Shown here one piece after another: positions 38,846 through 47,865 of a DNA stretch of 64,000 bases. Made by a program: the position numbers and the translations under genes. Position 1 is the first letter of the stretch; every line of letters begins with the position of its first letter. This stretch comes from Selenomonas bovis DSM 23594 (GTDB taxonomy: Bacteria; Bacillota; Negativicutes; Selenomonadales; Selenomonadaceae): contig NZ_KB908387.1 of the NCBI RefSeq assembly GCF_000381005.1, positions 1-64,000 on the forward strand. Direction: 5' to 3'. The notes under the pieces were generated by a model. The model was not told the DNA's origin. It made no database searches and saw nothing but the letters and a program-made list of their open reading frames with translations.

Positions 38846-39250
38846 TCAGGGCCGCAGGTTCAGTGACCGCATCGCCTGCGTGCGCACGCGCTCGACGAAG
38901 TTCCGAGGGCGCAGAATCGCGTGGATGGAGCGGTAGAGGCGCGCGTACTCGTTGAGCGCGTCGTTGACGCGATACATGCGGAAGAAGGCGCCGAGGCCGA
39001 TGTGGTGGAGCGTCTTGTCGAGGTCGCCTTTCCTCTGCCAGGCGCTCTCATTCTTCGCCTGGTCGTCCGCGTCCTCGCTCGCGGGAAACGCCTCCCGCGC
39101 CTCCCGCACCGTGAGCTCCTCGAGCGTCTTGCTCGTGCGCTCCATCAGGAGGATGTACGGCGCGAGATTGTGGCGCCAGTTCGTCGGCTGACGGCGGAGC
39201 GCTTTCTCCACGCCCTGCACCGCCTGCCGCTGCAGTTCTTTCCGATCCAT
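38846..39250 (-). CDS. Hypothetical helical protein
   Basis: 134 residues, not recognised. It is largely helical, basic and rich in Arg, Leu and Ala, with no signal peptide or transmembrane segment. A conserved-looking stretch is ILLMERTSKTLEELTVREAR. Codon use is like the neighbours, and it has its own 3' terminator, which support a real gene. It stands alone between a convergent PRC-barrel gene and nirJ2. Confidence 0.65.
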   Translation of the reverse strand: MDRKELQRQAVQGVEKALRRQPTNWRHNLAPYILLMERTSKTLEELTVREAREAFPASEDADDQAKNESAWQRKGDLDKTLHHIGLGAFFRMYRVNDALNEYARLYRSIHAILRPRNFVERVRTQAMRSLNLRP

Positions 39251-39356
39251 AGATGGCCCCCCTCATCACTTCACTTTCCTTTTATTTTATGCCAAAACAG
39301 GCAGAGGAGCAAGGCTCACCCGCTCCTCTGCCTGTTACTTTCTTGCTATCGCCGCG

Positions 39357-40355
39357 TCACTCGCCGCGTCGGCCGTGGTAGAGGCACCAGGGCTCCTCCG
39401 CCATGTAGTCGCCGCCGTGGTAGCACGCGGCGCGCGCGCGGCAGCCGCCACAGACGCCCTTGTAGCCGCAGCTGCCGCAGCCGCCGCTGTAATCGAGCGT
39501 GCGCAGGCGCTCGAGGACGGGGCTTTTCGCCCAGATCTCATCGAACGGCGTCTCTCGCACGTCGCCGAGCTCCATCTTGAGGTAGGCGCAGGGCTGCACC
39601 TTGCCGCGCGGGCTGATGATGCAGTAGCTGAGGCCCGCGAGACAGCCGCGGTGGAAGCGCGACTTCAGCCCGAGCTGATCGGCGATGCGCAGGAACTGCG
39701 GCGCACAGGTCGGCTTGAGCTCGATGGGGACCTCCTGCTGCTTCTTCATGATGCGCGTCAGGACGTCCTCGTACTGCTCGGCGCGCAGGCTCTCCTCCTC
39801 GATGGTCGCAGCGCGCCCCGTCGGCACGAGGAAGAAAAAATGATGCGCCTTCGCGCCGATCTCCACGGCGAAGTCCGTCATTGCCTCGAGCTCGCCCTCG
39901 TTCCAGTCCATGACCGTCGTGTGGATCTGGAACGGCAGGCCGACCGCCGCGCAGTTCTTCATGCCATCGACCGCGCCCTGCCAGCCGCCCGGGAAGCTGC
40001 GGAACTTGTCGTGCTTCGCCGCGTCGAGCGAGTCGAGCGAGATGCCCATCGCGCGCGCGCCCGCGGCCTTGAGCTTTTCCGCCATCTCGCGCGTGATGAG
40101 CGTGCCGTTCGTGCCGAACACGGGGAAAAGGCCGAGCGACGAGGCATACGACACCAGCTCCAGGATGTCCGGCCGCATGAGCGGCTCACCGCCTGAGAAA
40201 ATCATGATCTTGAAGCCAGCGCGCGCGATCTCCGTCAGGAGCTTCTTCGCCTCCGCCGTCGAGAGCTCTTCCTCCGCCTTGCAGCCCGCGTCGCGGTAGC
40301 AGTGCGCGCAGTACATGTTGCAGGCGTTCGTCACATTCCACGATATGATGTTCAT
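39357..40355 (-). CDS. Radical SAM/SPASM protein, NirJ2-like (AhbD type)
   Basis: 332 residues. The radical SAM cluster is C12-xxx-C16-xx-C19 (ACNMYCAHCY), followed by MIFSGGEPLMRPD. A C-terminal SPASM-type Cys-rich region (GGCGSCGYKGVCGGCRAR) can bind further Fe-S clusters. It resembles NirJ2/AhbD, which in the siroheme-dependent route decarboxylates Fe-coproporphyrin side chains to form heme. It overlaps nirJ1 by ATGA. The other Ahb genes are not in the window, so the pathway is inferred. Confidence 0.8.
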   Translation of the reverse strand: MNIISWNVTNACNMYCAHCYRDAGCKAEEELSTAEAKKLLTEIARAGFKIMIFSGGEPLMRPDILELVSYASSLGLFPVFGTNGTLITREMAEKLKAAGARAMGISLDSLDAAKHDKFRSFPGGWQGAVDGMKNCAAVGLPFQIHTTVMDWNEGELEAMTDFAVEIGAKAHHFFFLVPTGRAATIEEESLRAEQYEDVLTRIMKKQQEVPIELKPTCAPQFLRIADQLGLKSRFHRGCLAGLSYCIISPRGKVQPCAYLKMELGDVRETPFDEIWAKSPVLERLRTLDYSGGCGSCGYKGVCGGCRARAACYHGGDYMAEEPWCLYHGRRGE

Positions 40356-41527
40356 AAGCCGATCTCCTCATCTGTCAGATAGCAGGCCGGATCCGAAGCC
40401 CAGAAGTCTCCCGTGACGGCCTCCGCCCGCGTGCGGAAATTGCCGTTGCAGGCCGAGAGCCATTTGCATTTCGCGCAGCGTCCCGTAAGCAGCGGCTTCC
40501 GGTCCTTGAGTCCCGCCATGATGGGGTTCGTCGTATCCTGCCAGATATCGCCGAACGCGCGCTCGCGCACGTTACCGAACGTGTGGTGCTGCGTGAACTG
40601 GTCGGGATGCACATAGCCCTGCGGATCCACCTCGCCGAACGCGATGCCCGAGCGGTTGCCGCCGTTCATCGCGAGGTATTTCTTAATCTGCGCCGCCGTC
40701 TCCGTCTCGCCGTCCGCGAGCGCCTTGAGGTACATGTAAATGCCGTCGCAGTGGTTGTCCACCGTGAGGATCTCCTTCTCGAGACCGCGCGCCTCGAAGT
40801 CCTTCGTGCGGCGGATGATCGTGTCCATCGCGCGACGCGAGTCCTCGGGGCTCACATCCTGGTCGACCATCGCCTCGCCGCGGCCGCTGTAAACGAGATG
40901 GTAGAAGCAGACGCGATTGATCTGCTCCGCCTCGATGAAATCGAAGATGCGGTCGAGCTCCTGGATGTTGTGGTGGTTGATGGTGAAGCGCAGGCCGACG
41001 CGCTGGCCGACCGCCACGCAGTTCTCGATGCCCTGCATCGCCTTTTCATACGCGCCCGCGACGCCGCGAAACGTATCGTTCACATCGCGCAGGCCGTCGA
41101 GCGAGATGCCGACATAGCCGACGCCGATCTCCTTGATGCGCCGCGCGACCTCGCGCGTGATGAGCGTCCCGTTCGTCGAAAGCGTCGGCCGCACGCCCGC
41201 CGCCGCCGCATACGCCGCAAGCTCGAAGAAATCGGGCCGGATGAGCGGCTCGCCGCCGGAAAAGAGCAGCACGGGCACATGGAACGCCGCGAGATCGTCG
41301 ATGAACTTCTTCGCCTCCGCCGTCGAAAGCTCGTCCTGATACTTCCGCGCGTCGGACTTCATATAGCAATGCATGCACTTGAGGTTGCACGTCTTCGTCG
41401 AATTCCAGACGACGACCGGGCCGACGCCCTCCGCGGCGCCGCTCTTCATGCTGTGCGCGCTCTTCGTATAGCGCAGACTGTCGCCGAAATACTCCCGCGC
41501 GAACAGCAACTTCGTCACACTGATCAT
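40352..41527 (-). CDS. Radical SAM/SPASM protein, NirJ1-like (AhbC type)
   Basis: 391 residues. N-terminal extension with ISVTKLLFAREYFGDSLRYT, cluster C47-xxx-C51-xx-C54 (TCNLKCMHCY), LLFSGGEPLIRPD, and a C-terminal Cys pattern CAKCKWLSACNGN. This fits the NirJ1 group that accompanies NirJ2 in Firmicutes and Deltaproteobacteria with alternative heme synthesis (12,18-didecarboxysiroheme to Fe-coproporphyrin). A TetR gene lies 23 bases upstream in the same operon. Confidence 0.82.
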   Translation of the reverse strand: MISVTKLLFAREYFGDSLRYTKSAHSMKSGAAEGVGPVVVWNSTKTCNLKCMHCYMKSDARKYQDELSTAEAKKFIDDLAAFHVPVLLFSGGEPLIRPDFFELAAYAAAAGVRPTLSTNGTLITREVARRIKEIGVGYVGISLDGLRDVNDTFRGVAGAYEKAMQGIENCVAVGQRVGLRFTINHHNIQELDRIFDFIEAEQINRVCFYHLVYSGRGEAMVDQDVSPEDSRRAMDTIIRRTKDFEARGLEKEILTVDNHCDGIYMYLKALADGETETAAQIKKYLAMNGGNRSGIAFGEVDPQGYVHPDQFTQHHTFGNVRERAFGDIWQDTTNPIMAGLKDRKPLLTGRCAKCKWLSACNGNFRTRAEAVTGDFWASDPACYLTDEEIGL

Positions 41528-41550
41528 AAGCTCTACCTACTCCCTTTCCA

Positions 41551-42180
41551 TCACGCGCGGATGCCGCCCAAAAGCAGCTGCAGCTTCCCCTCGAAATTCT
41601 CGCGGAACGAGAGCCCGAGATGGCTGAACGCCGCCGACTGGAACGCCGCGTGCAGCATCTCCGCGATGAGCGGTGCCGGCACATCGGCGCGCAGCTCTCC
41701 CGATGCCTGCCCCTCCTCGATGATGGCGAGGAAGAGCTCTCGGAACCCCGGCCCATGGCTGTACGGCAAGCAGCTCTCCTGCCCGTGCTTCCCGCTGCCT
41801 TGGGCCTTGCCGTGCACGAGGGCCGCATGACTGCCCGCGAAGAAGAGCGCGAGCACGAACCTGTTCTCATCGAGGAGACGCGCCGTCTCCTGGCAGCCCT
41901 CCGTGAGGCGCACGAGCGCCGGCTTGCCCGCTGCCTTCATCTCATCGAGGAACGACGTCACCTCGCCCATGAGGCCGACAAGCAGGCTCATGAGGATCTC
42001 CTCCTTCGAGGAAAAATAATTGTAGAACGTGCCGACGCCGAGATCCGCGCGCTCCATGATATCGGCAATCGACGCGTCCTTGTAGCCCTGCCGCACGAAC
42101 TCCTGCTTGGCCGCCGTGAGGATTGCCTGCCTCGAGGCAATCTTCTTGCGCTCCCGGCGTCCGAGTTTCTTCTCTTCCAT
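41551..42180 (-). CDS. TetR-family transcriptional regulator
   Basis: 209 residues from ATG 42180, chosen because GAGGAA lies six bases upstream; an ATG nine codons earlier abuts its own AGGA. The helix-turn-helix is in residues ~15-60 (RQAILTAAKQEFVRQGYKDA, then GVGTFYNYFSSKEEI). It heads the nirJ1-nirJ2 operon and probably controls it. An AT-rich 15-base inverted repeat at 42262-42276 is a candidate operator. Confidence 0.9.
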   Translation of the reverse strand: MEEKKLGRRERKKIASRQAILTAAKQEFVRQGYKDASIADIMERADLGVGTFYNYFSSKEEILMSLLVGLMGEVTSFLDEMKAAGKPALVRLTEGCQETARLLDENRFVLALFFAGSHAALVHGKAQGSGKHGQESCLPYSHGPGFRELFLAIIEEGQASGELRADVPAPLIAEMLHAAFQSAAFSHLGLSFRENFEGKLQLLLGGIRA

Positions 42181-42261
42181 CGTAAATTCCTCTTTCTCGT
42201 TTTTCATTCCTGAACCATGTTCATTATTTTACCCCCTTCCGCCGGCTTTTTCTAGTCTTGA

Positions 42262-42276
42262 CAAAAAATTTTATTG
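42262..42276. promoter_or_regulatory. Candidate TetR operator
   Basis: CAAAAAATTTTATTG is an almost perfect dyad (one mismatched pair), ~82 bases upstream of the tetR start, between tetR and the tRNA-Arg promoter. Confidence 0.35.
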
Positions 42277-42293
42277 AAAACACAAAATCACCA

Positions 42294-42322
42294 TTGACAA
42301 AAGGCGTACACGGCATTATACT
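42294..42322 (+). promoter_or_regulatory. Promoter for tRNA-Arg
   Basis: -35 TTGACA (42294-42299), 17-base spacer, -10 TATACT (42317-42322), 27 bases before the tRNA. Confidence 0.9.
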
Positions 42323-42349
42323 ATTTTATGTTGATTGCGAAAGCATCAC

Positions 42350-42427
42350 GGCCCAGTAGCTCAGCTGGATTAGAGTATTTGACTACGAATCAAAGGGTCG
42401 GGGGTTCGAATCCCTCCTGGGTCACCA
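42350..42427 (+). tRNA. tRNA-Arg(ACG)
   Basis: Full cloverleaf: acceptor GGCCCAG with CTGGGTC (one G-T), D-arm GCTCAGCTGGATTAGAGT, anticodon stem TTTGA/TCAAA with loop CTACGAA, T-arm GGGGGTTCGAATCCCTC, and an encoded CCA. The anticodon ACG is at 42385-42387; A34 is normally edited to inosine. Confidence 0.97.
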
Positions 42428-42438
42428 TTTGCAACTAG

Positions 42439-42463
42439 CGCCTGCCTCGGCAGGCGTTTTTTT
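42439..42463 (+). terminator. Terminator after tRNA-Arg
   Basis: CGCCTGCC pairs with GGCAGGCG and is followed by TTTTTTT. Confidence 0.95.
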
Positions 42464-42554
42464 GTTTGCCTGTATCGCCACGTTCTGCTTTGTACAAGGA
42501 CGCCGTCCGCTTTGCTGCTTGCATTCCCCGCGCAAATGCCAGTGCCGCGAAGCA

Positions 42555-42598
42555 CGCGAAAAGGGGAGCCATCCACACCGATGGCTCCCCTTTTCGCG
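42555..42598. terminator. 19-bp perfect hairpin between tRNA-Arg and the chemotaxis receptor
   Basis: 42555-42573 pairs with 42580-42598 around CACACC. A4/T4 inside the stem (GCGAAAAGGGG) is the only tract, so it is a terminator-like barrier of either direction rather than a typical one. The gap 42464-42737 holds nothing else except repeat copy D. Confidence 0.65.
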
Positions 42599-42710
42599 CT
42601 TTGCTCATACGATTCCCAGACCGCACATCCGCATCGCGAGAAATGCGACAGACAAAGCAGCGCACGTCATCCTTGTCACGGACACCGTGCGCCGTCTCCG
42701 AGGTCGTTAA

Positions 42711-42736
42711 GAATCACTGATTCATTCGGCGCTTCC
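42711..42736. repeat. Dispersed palindromic repeat, copy D
   Basis: GAATCACTGATTCATTCGGC then GCTTCC. It abuts the stop codon of the chemotaxis receptor gene. Confidence 0.75.
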
Positions 42737-42737
42737 T

Positions 42738-44678
42738 TTATTTCACGGCTGCCGCCTTGCGAACGACATCGTAGGCCGCATCTTTCGTCTCCACGAAGCC
42801 ATTGATCTTCGCCTCGCGCATGGCACCTGCGCAGGCCGCATCCGTGTCCTTCGTGCGCTCGAACTCCTCGCGCAGGCGGCGGACCAATGCGGGGTCCACC
42901 CCCGGCGCCGCCGCGATGACATCCGTCGGGATCGGCGGCGTGCGGAAGATGATGTCGAGCTGCGCGTCCGCGTGCGCCGCGGCGAACGCCGTCGAGTAGG
43001 TTGCGCCGCCGTCGACAGCACCCTCCTCAACGGCCTTGATGACATTGTTGTGACTGCCGAGAAAGACCGTCGAACCGAAGAAATGCGCCGGATCCTTGCC
43101 CGCCTCGACGAGCGCGGCCTTCGGGTAGACGTAGCCGGACGCGGACTTCTCGTCGACAAAGCCGAACTTCTTGCCCGCGAGATCGTCGAGCGCGGCGAGG
43201 CCGCTGCCCTTTTTCGTGACGATGTAGCCTGTGTAGCTCGTCTGATGGTTGACCTCCGGCGTCACGAGCGGCTGGAGCTTCGCCTTCTCCGCCGCAGAAA
43301 CATAGGCGAACGGCGAGAACCAGCCGACATCCGCGAGGCCATTTTTAAGCGCCTCGCCGAGCGCCTCGTAGTCCGCGACGATGATCGTGCGCGCCTTCTT
43401 CCCCGCGCGCGCGGCGACGTCCTTGAGGATGGGGACGTAAGTTTTCTTGATGGTCTCCGGCGCCGTGAACGGATTGACCGCGAAGACGATCTCATCCGGC
43501 TGTTTGAACTTCATAGCCGCGCGCTGCACCTCGTCCGCCACATGCAGCAGAGACTTCGCATAGCCGTGGATTTCCTCGAGGTTCCGGCGCTGCCCCTGGA
43601 TGCTCGACGTCGCCTCCTGCGTATTGCCCGCGATGGAAACGGTCGCCTGACCGACATGTTCGACGACGCGCGCCATCTGATCTGTCGTCTCGCGCTGGCT
43701 GTCCGACATCTGCGTGAGCTCATCCACGATCTGCTCAAGATGGCTGACGTTACGCGAGAGCCCCTGCATCGCGGCGGCGGAATCGTGCGCCTGCCCCTCG
43801 ACAGCGCCGAGCTGCTCGCTGCCTGCACGCATCCTCTCCGTGACGGCCGCCGTCTTCGCCGTGATCTCCTGGACGATCTCCTCGATCTCCTGCGTCGTCT
43901 CGTCACTCTCGCTTGCGAGCTTGCCGACCTCACCCGCGACGACGGCGAAGCCGCGCCCGTGCTCGCCAGCACGCGCCGCTTCGATGGAGGCGTTGAGTGC
44001 AAGCAGATTCGTCTGCGCGGCGATACCGCGGATCTTGCCGACGAACGCCTTGATTTTCTCCGAGGCCGCGTTGAGTTCGTCAATCTCCTCGACGCCCTGC
44101 TGCACGGAGGACGCGACCGTCTGGATGTCCTGGCTGACCTGCGCGATGACCTGCTGGCAGCGGCCCGCGATCTCCGTCGAGCTCTTGCATTCCGCGAGGC
44201 TCGAGGTCGCAACGTCGGAGACTTTGCTCGCCGAGGCCGCGATCTCCTCCACACCGGCGGATGCTTCCTCGAGATTGCTTGCGTTCGTCTCGCTCTCCTC
44301 GCTGATGCCGGCCGCGAGCTTCTCGACCTGCGCGATGACCGCGCGATACTGGTCGATGCCCCAGATGAGCTGCTGGGAAGCAAATGCCATTTCCTCCGCG
44401 ATGCTGAGGAAATCGACGTCCGATGGCTGCGTGCGCGCTGCGGGCAGCACTTTTTGCGCTTCCGCCCTCACCGGCGCCTCGGCCACGGATGACGCCGCAG
44501 GCAGCGTCTCCTCGCGGCGTCCCAGGCATGCGGTAGCGGCGGCCGCCGCGAGCACTCCCGCGAGCACAGCGGCACTGACGGCGCTCCCTGGCACACCGAT
44601 GCTGCCAGACAGCGCGGCGCCGACCCCCGCGCCAATGGCAGCGCCTGCCGTGGAACATCCGATAATCTTCTCTTTCAT
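42738..44678 (-). CDS. Methyl-accepting chemotaxis protein with C-terminal PhnD-like binding domain
   Basis: 646 residues from ATG 44678 (GAGGTGG six bases upstream). A Gly/Ala-rich hydrophobic segment at ~12-52 could form one membrane span or a hairpin. There is no periplasmic sensor domain. Residues ~90-390 are a receptor signalling coiled coil with the hairpin tip (about 215-248, [20 protein letters not shown]). Residues ~396-646 are a phosphate/phosphonate-type substrate-binding domain (PhnD-like: [20 protein letters not shown], then [14 protein letters not shown]). The binding domain therefore follows the signalling tip's return helix and should be on the same, cytoplasmic side. Ligand unknown. 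Flagellar genes at 56761-61566 show that chemotaxis is relevant. Confidence 0.85.
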   Translation of the reverse strand: MKEKIIGCSTAGAAIGAGVGAALSGSIGVPGSAVSAAVLAGVLAAAAATACLGRREETLPAASSVAEAPVRAEAQKVLPAARTQPSDVDFLSIAEEMAFASQQLIWGIDQYRAVIAQVEKLAAGISEESETNASNLEEASAGVEEIAASASKVSDVATSSLAECKSSTEIAGRCQQVIAQVSQDIQTVASSVQQGVEEIDELNAASEKIKAFVGKIRGIAAQTNLLALNASIEAARAGEHGRGFAVVAGEVGKLASESDETTQEIEEIVQEITAKTAAVTERMRAGSEQLGAVEGQAHDSAAAMQGLSRNVSHLEQIVDELTQMSDSQRETTDQMARVVEHVGQATVSIAGNTQEATSSIQGQRRNLEEIHGYAKSLLHVADEVQRAAMKFKQPDEIVFAVNPFTAPETIKKTYVPILKDVAARAGKKARTIIVADYEALGEALKNGLADVGWFSPFAYVSAAEKAKLQPLVTPEVNHQTSYTGYIVTKKGSGLAALDDLAGKKFGFVDEKSASGYVYPKAALVEAGKDPAHFFGSTVFLGSHNNVIKAVEEGAVDGGATYSTAFAAAHADAQLDIIFRTPPIPTDVIAAAPGVDPALVRRLREEFERTKDTDAACAGAMREAKINGFVETKDAAYDVVRKAAAVK

Positions 44679-44860
44679 TTCATCCACCTCACAAGAAATC
44701 CCTCTCCCACTTTTCGCTCTCCCGCTCCTTTTGTGATCTGCCGATGCACTCAGCACCCCTTATCTTCTTCCTTTATTCGCGGTAAAACGGCAGATTCCTG
44801 CTTTTCCTCTGCGAATTGCTGTGATGTTATGGCTTATAGGAACCACTGCGGCGCGCAAAG

Positions 44861-44887
44861 AAAAACGCGACGCCCTCAGGCACCGCG
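44861..44887 (-). terminator. Terminator after the SEC-C gene
   Basis: Nine-bp stem (two G-T pairs) at 44866-44887, loop TGAG, followed by TTTTT on the minus strand, seven bases past the stop. Confidence 0.8.
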
Positions 44888-44894
44888 TGCTGCT

Positions 44895-46121
44895 TCAGTC
44901 TTCGTCCTTGCGCAGGCAGCAGTTCTTGTATTTCTTGCCGCTGCCGCAGGGGCACGGATCGTTGCGTCCGACCTTCGCCTTGTGCGCCTGCGCCTCCGCG
45001 AAGGAAACGAGCTTGCCCTGACCGGCCGGCTGTGGCCGCACGAGGCTGTCCGGCGTATGCCCCTTGAGCGCCCAGAGCCGCGTCGCGTTGTTGTAAGCAC
45101 CCACGAGCAGCAGCGCGTCTTTGAGCGCAGCCCCTTCGAGGTAGCCAAGCTCGGTGAGGAATTCGCGCACCATGTCGATCCGCTCGCCGTTCTGCAACAT
45201 GATGTAGATCTCGCCGACGACGTCCGCCGCTTTCAGCACATCGAGGCCGCCCTTCTGCATCATGTACTGCGCGAGCGCCTTATATTCAGGCGTCGCCTCG
45301 ATGTAGTCCGGCGCGCCCGCGTCATAGACCTGGCTGTAGCTGAGCTTGGCATAGTCGATGCTGCTGCGCTTCATCTGCTCATCGATCAGATGTTCTTCAT
45401 CGAGCAACGTGTAGTATTTCATGCCGTGCGGCAGCGCAATGAGCGTATCCTGCCAGCACGAGGCGTTGAGCATCACGCCGACGAAATCGAGGAAGGGCAG
45501 CTCCTCCCGCTGCGCGGGCTCGAGATAGGCGAGCGTCATCGTGTGCAGCTGGTCGTAGTTCAGGTAACCATAGTAGAAGAGCAGGCCAGACGCCAGGCGC
45601 GCCGTCTCTGTGTTGAGCTCCGCCATGCTGCGGTAAGTGCCAGCGTCCATGGCGCGCAGCTTCTGCTCGATCTCCTCGGGCAGGAACCAGGCGAGCTTGC
45701 CGTCCTCTCCCACGCCGCAGGAAATCATCCCGATGCCGCGCAGATAGTCGAGCCGCAGATCGTCATCGCGCAGCTCCGCCGAGCAGCCGCCTCTCTCCAG
45801 CAGATGCTGGAAGAGACCGTACTCCTCGTCGAGCACGGTCGTCAGCCAGCGCTCGGCAAAGCGAGGGACCTCCTCTGCCAGGCTCTCGACGAGCGCCGCC
45901 TTCTTGAGCGAGCTCGCGCCCTTGAGGCCGAGGTTATAGCGGACGTCGTCGAGCTCCGCCTTCGTCATCTCCGCAAGCGTCTCTTTGAGCGTGCGCTGCT
46001 TCGGCAACTTCCTGCGGTAAAGGCGCTTGTGCCGTTCCTCCATATTCGCTTGCGCCATCTGCTCCAGGTCGCCGTCAACCAGGCTCTCCTGCTTTTCCTT
46101 TGCCATATCTGCTGCATACAT
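44895..46121 (-). CDS. SEC-C motif protein
   Basis: 408 residues from ATG 46121 (AGGA eight bases upstream; a GTG seven codons earlier is less likely). The last ~20 residues, RNDPCPCGSGKKYKNCC, form the SEC-C zinc motif also found at the end of SecA. The rest is an all-alpha region with no transmembrane segment. Function unknown; such proteins often bind ribosomes or SecB-type partners, which is inference. It lies 50 bases behind the amidase gene and probably shares its transcript. Confidence 0.85.
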   Translation of the reverse strand: MYAADMAKEKQESLVDGDLEQMAQANMEERHKRLYRRKLPKQRTLKETLAEMTKAELDDVRYNLGLKGASSLKKAALVESLAEEVPRFAERWLTTVLDEEYGLFQHLLERGGCSAELRDDDLRLDYLRGIGMISCGVGEDGKLAWFLPEEIEQKLRAMDAGTYRSMAELNTETARLASGLLFYYGYLNYDQLHTMTLAYLEPAQREELPFLDFVGVMLNASCWQDTLIALPHGMKYYTLLDEEHLIDEQMKRSSIDYAKLSYSQVYDAGAPDYIEATPEYKALAQYMMQKGGLDVLKAADVVGEIYIMLQNGERIDMVREFLTELGYLEGAALKDALLLVGAYNNATRLWALKGHTPDSLVRPQPAGQGKLVSFAEAQAHKAKVGRNDPCPCGSGKKYKNCCLRKDED

Positions 46122-46171
46122 CCTTTCTTTCCTAGTGGTCACGCCCGCACACAGCGGGCGACTCGTGCCTC

Positions 46172-47518
46172 TCAGCCGAAGAAATCCGCGATGCCGTCCG
46201 CGATGCCCTGTGCCGCCTTCTGCACGCCATCCTCGCTGTTCATGAGCTTCTCCTCCGTCGGATTGGAGATGAACGCCACCTCGACGAGCGTCGCCGGCAT
46301 ATCCGTATGCTTCACGACATAGAAATTACAGCTCTGCGTACCGCGGCTCGGCGTGCCGATCTGATCGATGACACCCGCGCGCACCTTGTCAGCGAGGTCT
46401 CGCGACTTCTTCGAGCCGAGGGCATAGTAATAGCCCGTCGTCCCCTTGGCCGCGCCATTCGTAAAGGAATCCATGTGAATGGAAATGAAGATATCGGAAT
46501 TGTGCCGGTTCGCCACGTCACAGCGCGCCTGCAATTCCTCGATATCCGAGGCGGCTGCGCCTTTGGGAGAGACCTCCGTATCCGTCGTGCGCGTCATGTA
46601 GACGGTCGCACCCTCCGACGTGAGGAGCTTCTGCAATGCGAGCGCCACGCGCAGCGTCACGCTCTTCTCCGTCACACCCGTCGGACCGATGGCGCCGGAG
46701 TCGTTGCCGCCGTGTCCCGCGTCGATCGTGATAGAATGTCCGGCAAGTCCCGTGATGGCGGCAATGCCGGCATCCGTGCTGCTTTCCGTCGCTGGCTGCT
46801 CGCCCGGCGTATCGGCAGCCGTTTCCTGCGCCGCCTGCTCTGCGTCCTGCGGCGTCTGCGGCTCCTCCGGTTTCGTCTCGACCGGCTTCGTCTCGGCGGG
46901 CTTTGTCTCGACAGGCTTCGTCTCGGCGGGCTTTGTCTCGACAGGCTTCGTCTGCGGCGTCTGCGGCTTCGTCTGCGGCGTCTGCGGCTTCGTCTGCGGC
47001 GTCTGCGGCTTCGTCGGTTTCGTCTGCGGCGCGACAGGCTTCGTCGTCTTGACATCCGGCAGCGCGATCGTCGCGCCTGAACTGTCCGGCCCCACGCGGC
47101 CGAAATCGAGCACCACGCGCCCAGGAACCGGGCCGCCCGTGAGCGGGAATATCTTGTAATTGTCCTTGCCGACCGTCGTCTCCACGACCACGCGCACCGT
47201 CCTCGGATCAAACTGCGCCACGCGCGCCCGCGACACGAACGAGCTGCTCACGGAAAGCTCCCGCTTCACCTGCGGGGAGAGCCAGGCGCCCTTGATATCG
47301 ACAACGACGCGGCCCGGATCCTTGAGTACCATCGTCCGGTACGTGACAGGCGCCTTGGCATCGACGACGATGCGCGTCTTGTCCTGCGAGTTGCTCACGC
47401 GCACGCCCGTGATCTCAGTCAGCCCCTCCACGCGCTCGCCGAACGGCGACGCCTCCGCCGAAAAGGGCAGCCCGAGCAGTACGAGCAACGCCAAGAGCAA
47501 CAGGCACACCTTTCTCAT
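46172..47518 (-). CDS. N-acetylmuramoyl-L-alanine amidase with AMIN domain
   Basis: 448 residues from ATG 47518 (GGGAGG eight bases upstream). Signal peptide (about 1-24), AMIN domain (about 25-130, peptidoglycan/envelope targeting), a Lys/Pro/Thr/Gln linker (about 140-245) made of short repeats (KPQTPQT, then VETKPAETKP), and an Amidase_3 domain (about 262-445) with zinc ligands in TIDAGHGGNDSGAIG and SIHMDS and the glutamate in TLVEVAFISN. It cleaves the peptide from MurNAc in the periplasm, as in cell separation (AmiC-like). Confidence 0.95.
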   Translation of the reverse strand: MRKVCLLLLALLVLLGLPFSAEASPFGERVEGLTEITGVRVSNSQDKTRIVVDAKAPVTYRTMVLKDPGRVVVDIKGAWLSPQVKRELSVSSSFVSRARVAQFDPRTVRVVVETTVGKDNYKIFPLTGGPVPGRVVLDFGRVGPDSSGATIALPDVKTTKPVAPQTKPTKPQTPQTKPQTPQTKPQTPQTKPVETKPAETKPVETKPAETKPVETKPEEPQTPQDAEQAAQETAADTPGEQPATESSTDAGIAAITGLAGHSITIDAGHGGNDSGAIGPTGVTEKSVTLRVALALQKLLTSEGATVYMTRTTDTEVSPKGAAASDIEELQARCDVANRHNSDIFISIHMDSFTNGAAKGTTGYYYALGSKKSRDLADKVRAGVIDQIGTPSRGTQSCNFYVVKHTDMPATLVEVAFISNPTEEKLMNSEDGVQKAAQGIADGIADFFG

Positions 47519-47592
47519 CCGAAAACCTCCCCATAGAGTAGAAAGCATACCGCCGCAAGCTGCCACGCATGGCAGGCTGCGAACCATAATCC

Positions 47593-47619
47593 GGAGCACC
47601 TCATTTAATCAGCGCTTCC
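47593..47619 (-). repeat. Dispersed palindromic repeat, copy E
   Basis: On the minus strand GGAAGCGCTGATTAAATGAG then GTGCTCC. It begins a few bases downstream of the amidase promoter, so it would be the 5' end of that mRNA. Confidence 0.75.
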
Positions 47620-47624
47620 TTGAT

Positions 47625-47653
47625 ATTATCGCCGTTTCAAGCAGAAAAATCAA
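47625..47653 (-). promoter_or_regulatory. Promoter for the amidase gene
   Basis: Minus strand: -35 TTGATT (47653-47648), 17-base spacer, -10 GATAAT (47630-47625). Confidence 0.7.
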
Positions 47654-47710
47654 GTGGCGTGGCGTGCAGACCACCGCCGCAGTCCGCATGCCCAGGGACA
47701 GGTAATGACA

Positions 47711-47742
47711 TAAAAAATCCCCCGCAGCTACCTGCAGGGGAT
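47711..47742 (-). terminator. Terminator after tRNA-Ser
   Basis: A ten-pair hairpin with one mismatch (ATCCCC/GGGGAT outside, GCAG/CTGC inside), followed by TTTTT on the minus strand. Confidence 0.85.
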
Positions 47743-47751
47743 CGATTTCCA

Positions 47752-47840
47752 TGGCAGAGAGGGTGGGATTCGAACCCACGGTGGCTATTCACCACACTTG
47801 ATTTCGAGTCAAGCACCTTCGACCACTCGGACACCTCTCC
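47752..47840 (-). tRNA. tRNA-Ser(CGA)
   Basis: Class II cloverleaf with a long variable arm: acceptor GGAGAGG with CCTCTCT, anticodon stem CTTGA/TCAAG with loop CTCGAAA, variable arm GTGGTGAATAGCCAC, T-arm GTGGGTTCGAATCCCAC, discriminator G and encoded CCA. The anticodon CGA is at 47806-47804. Confidence 0.97.
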
Positions 47841-47865
47841 GTGTTCTCGTACCAGAACGAGTTAT

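Noticed and set aside
44840-44860. Possible half copy of the palindrome (GGAACCACTG)
   Set aside because: Only ten bases match, which is too short to distinguish from chance.
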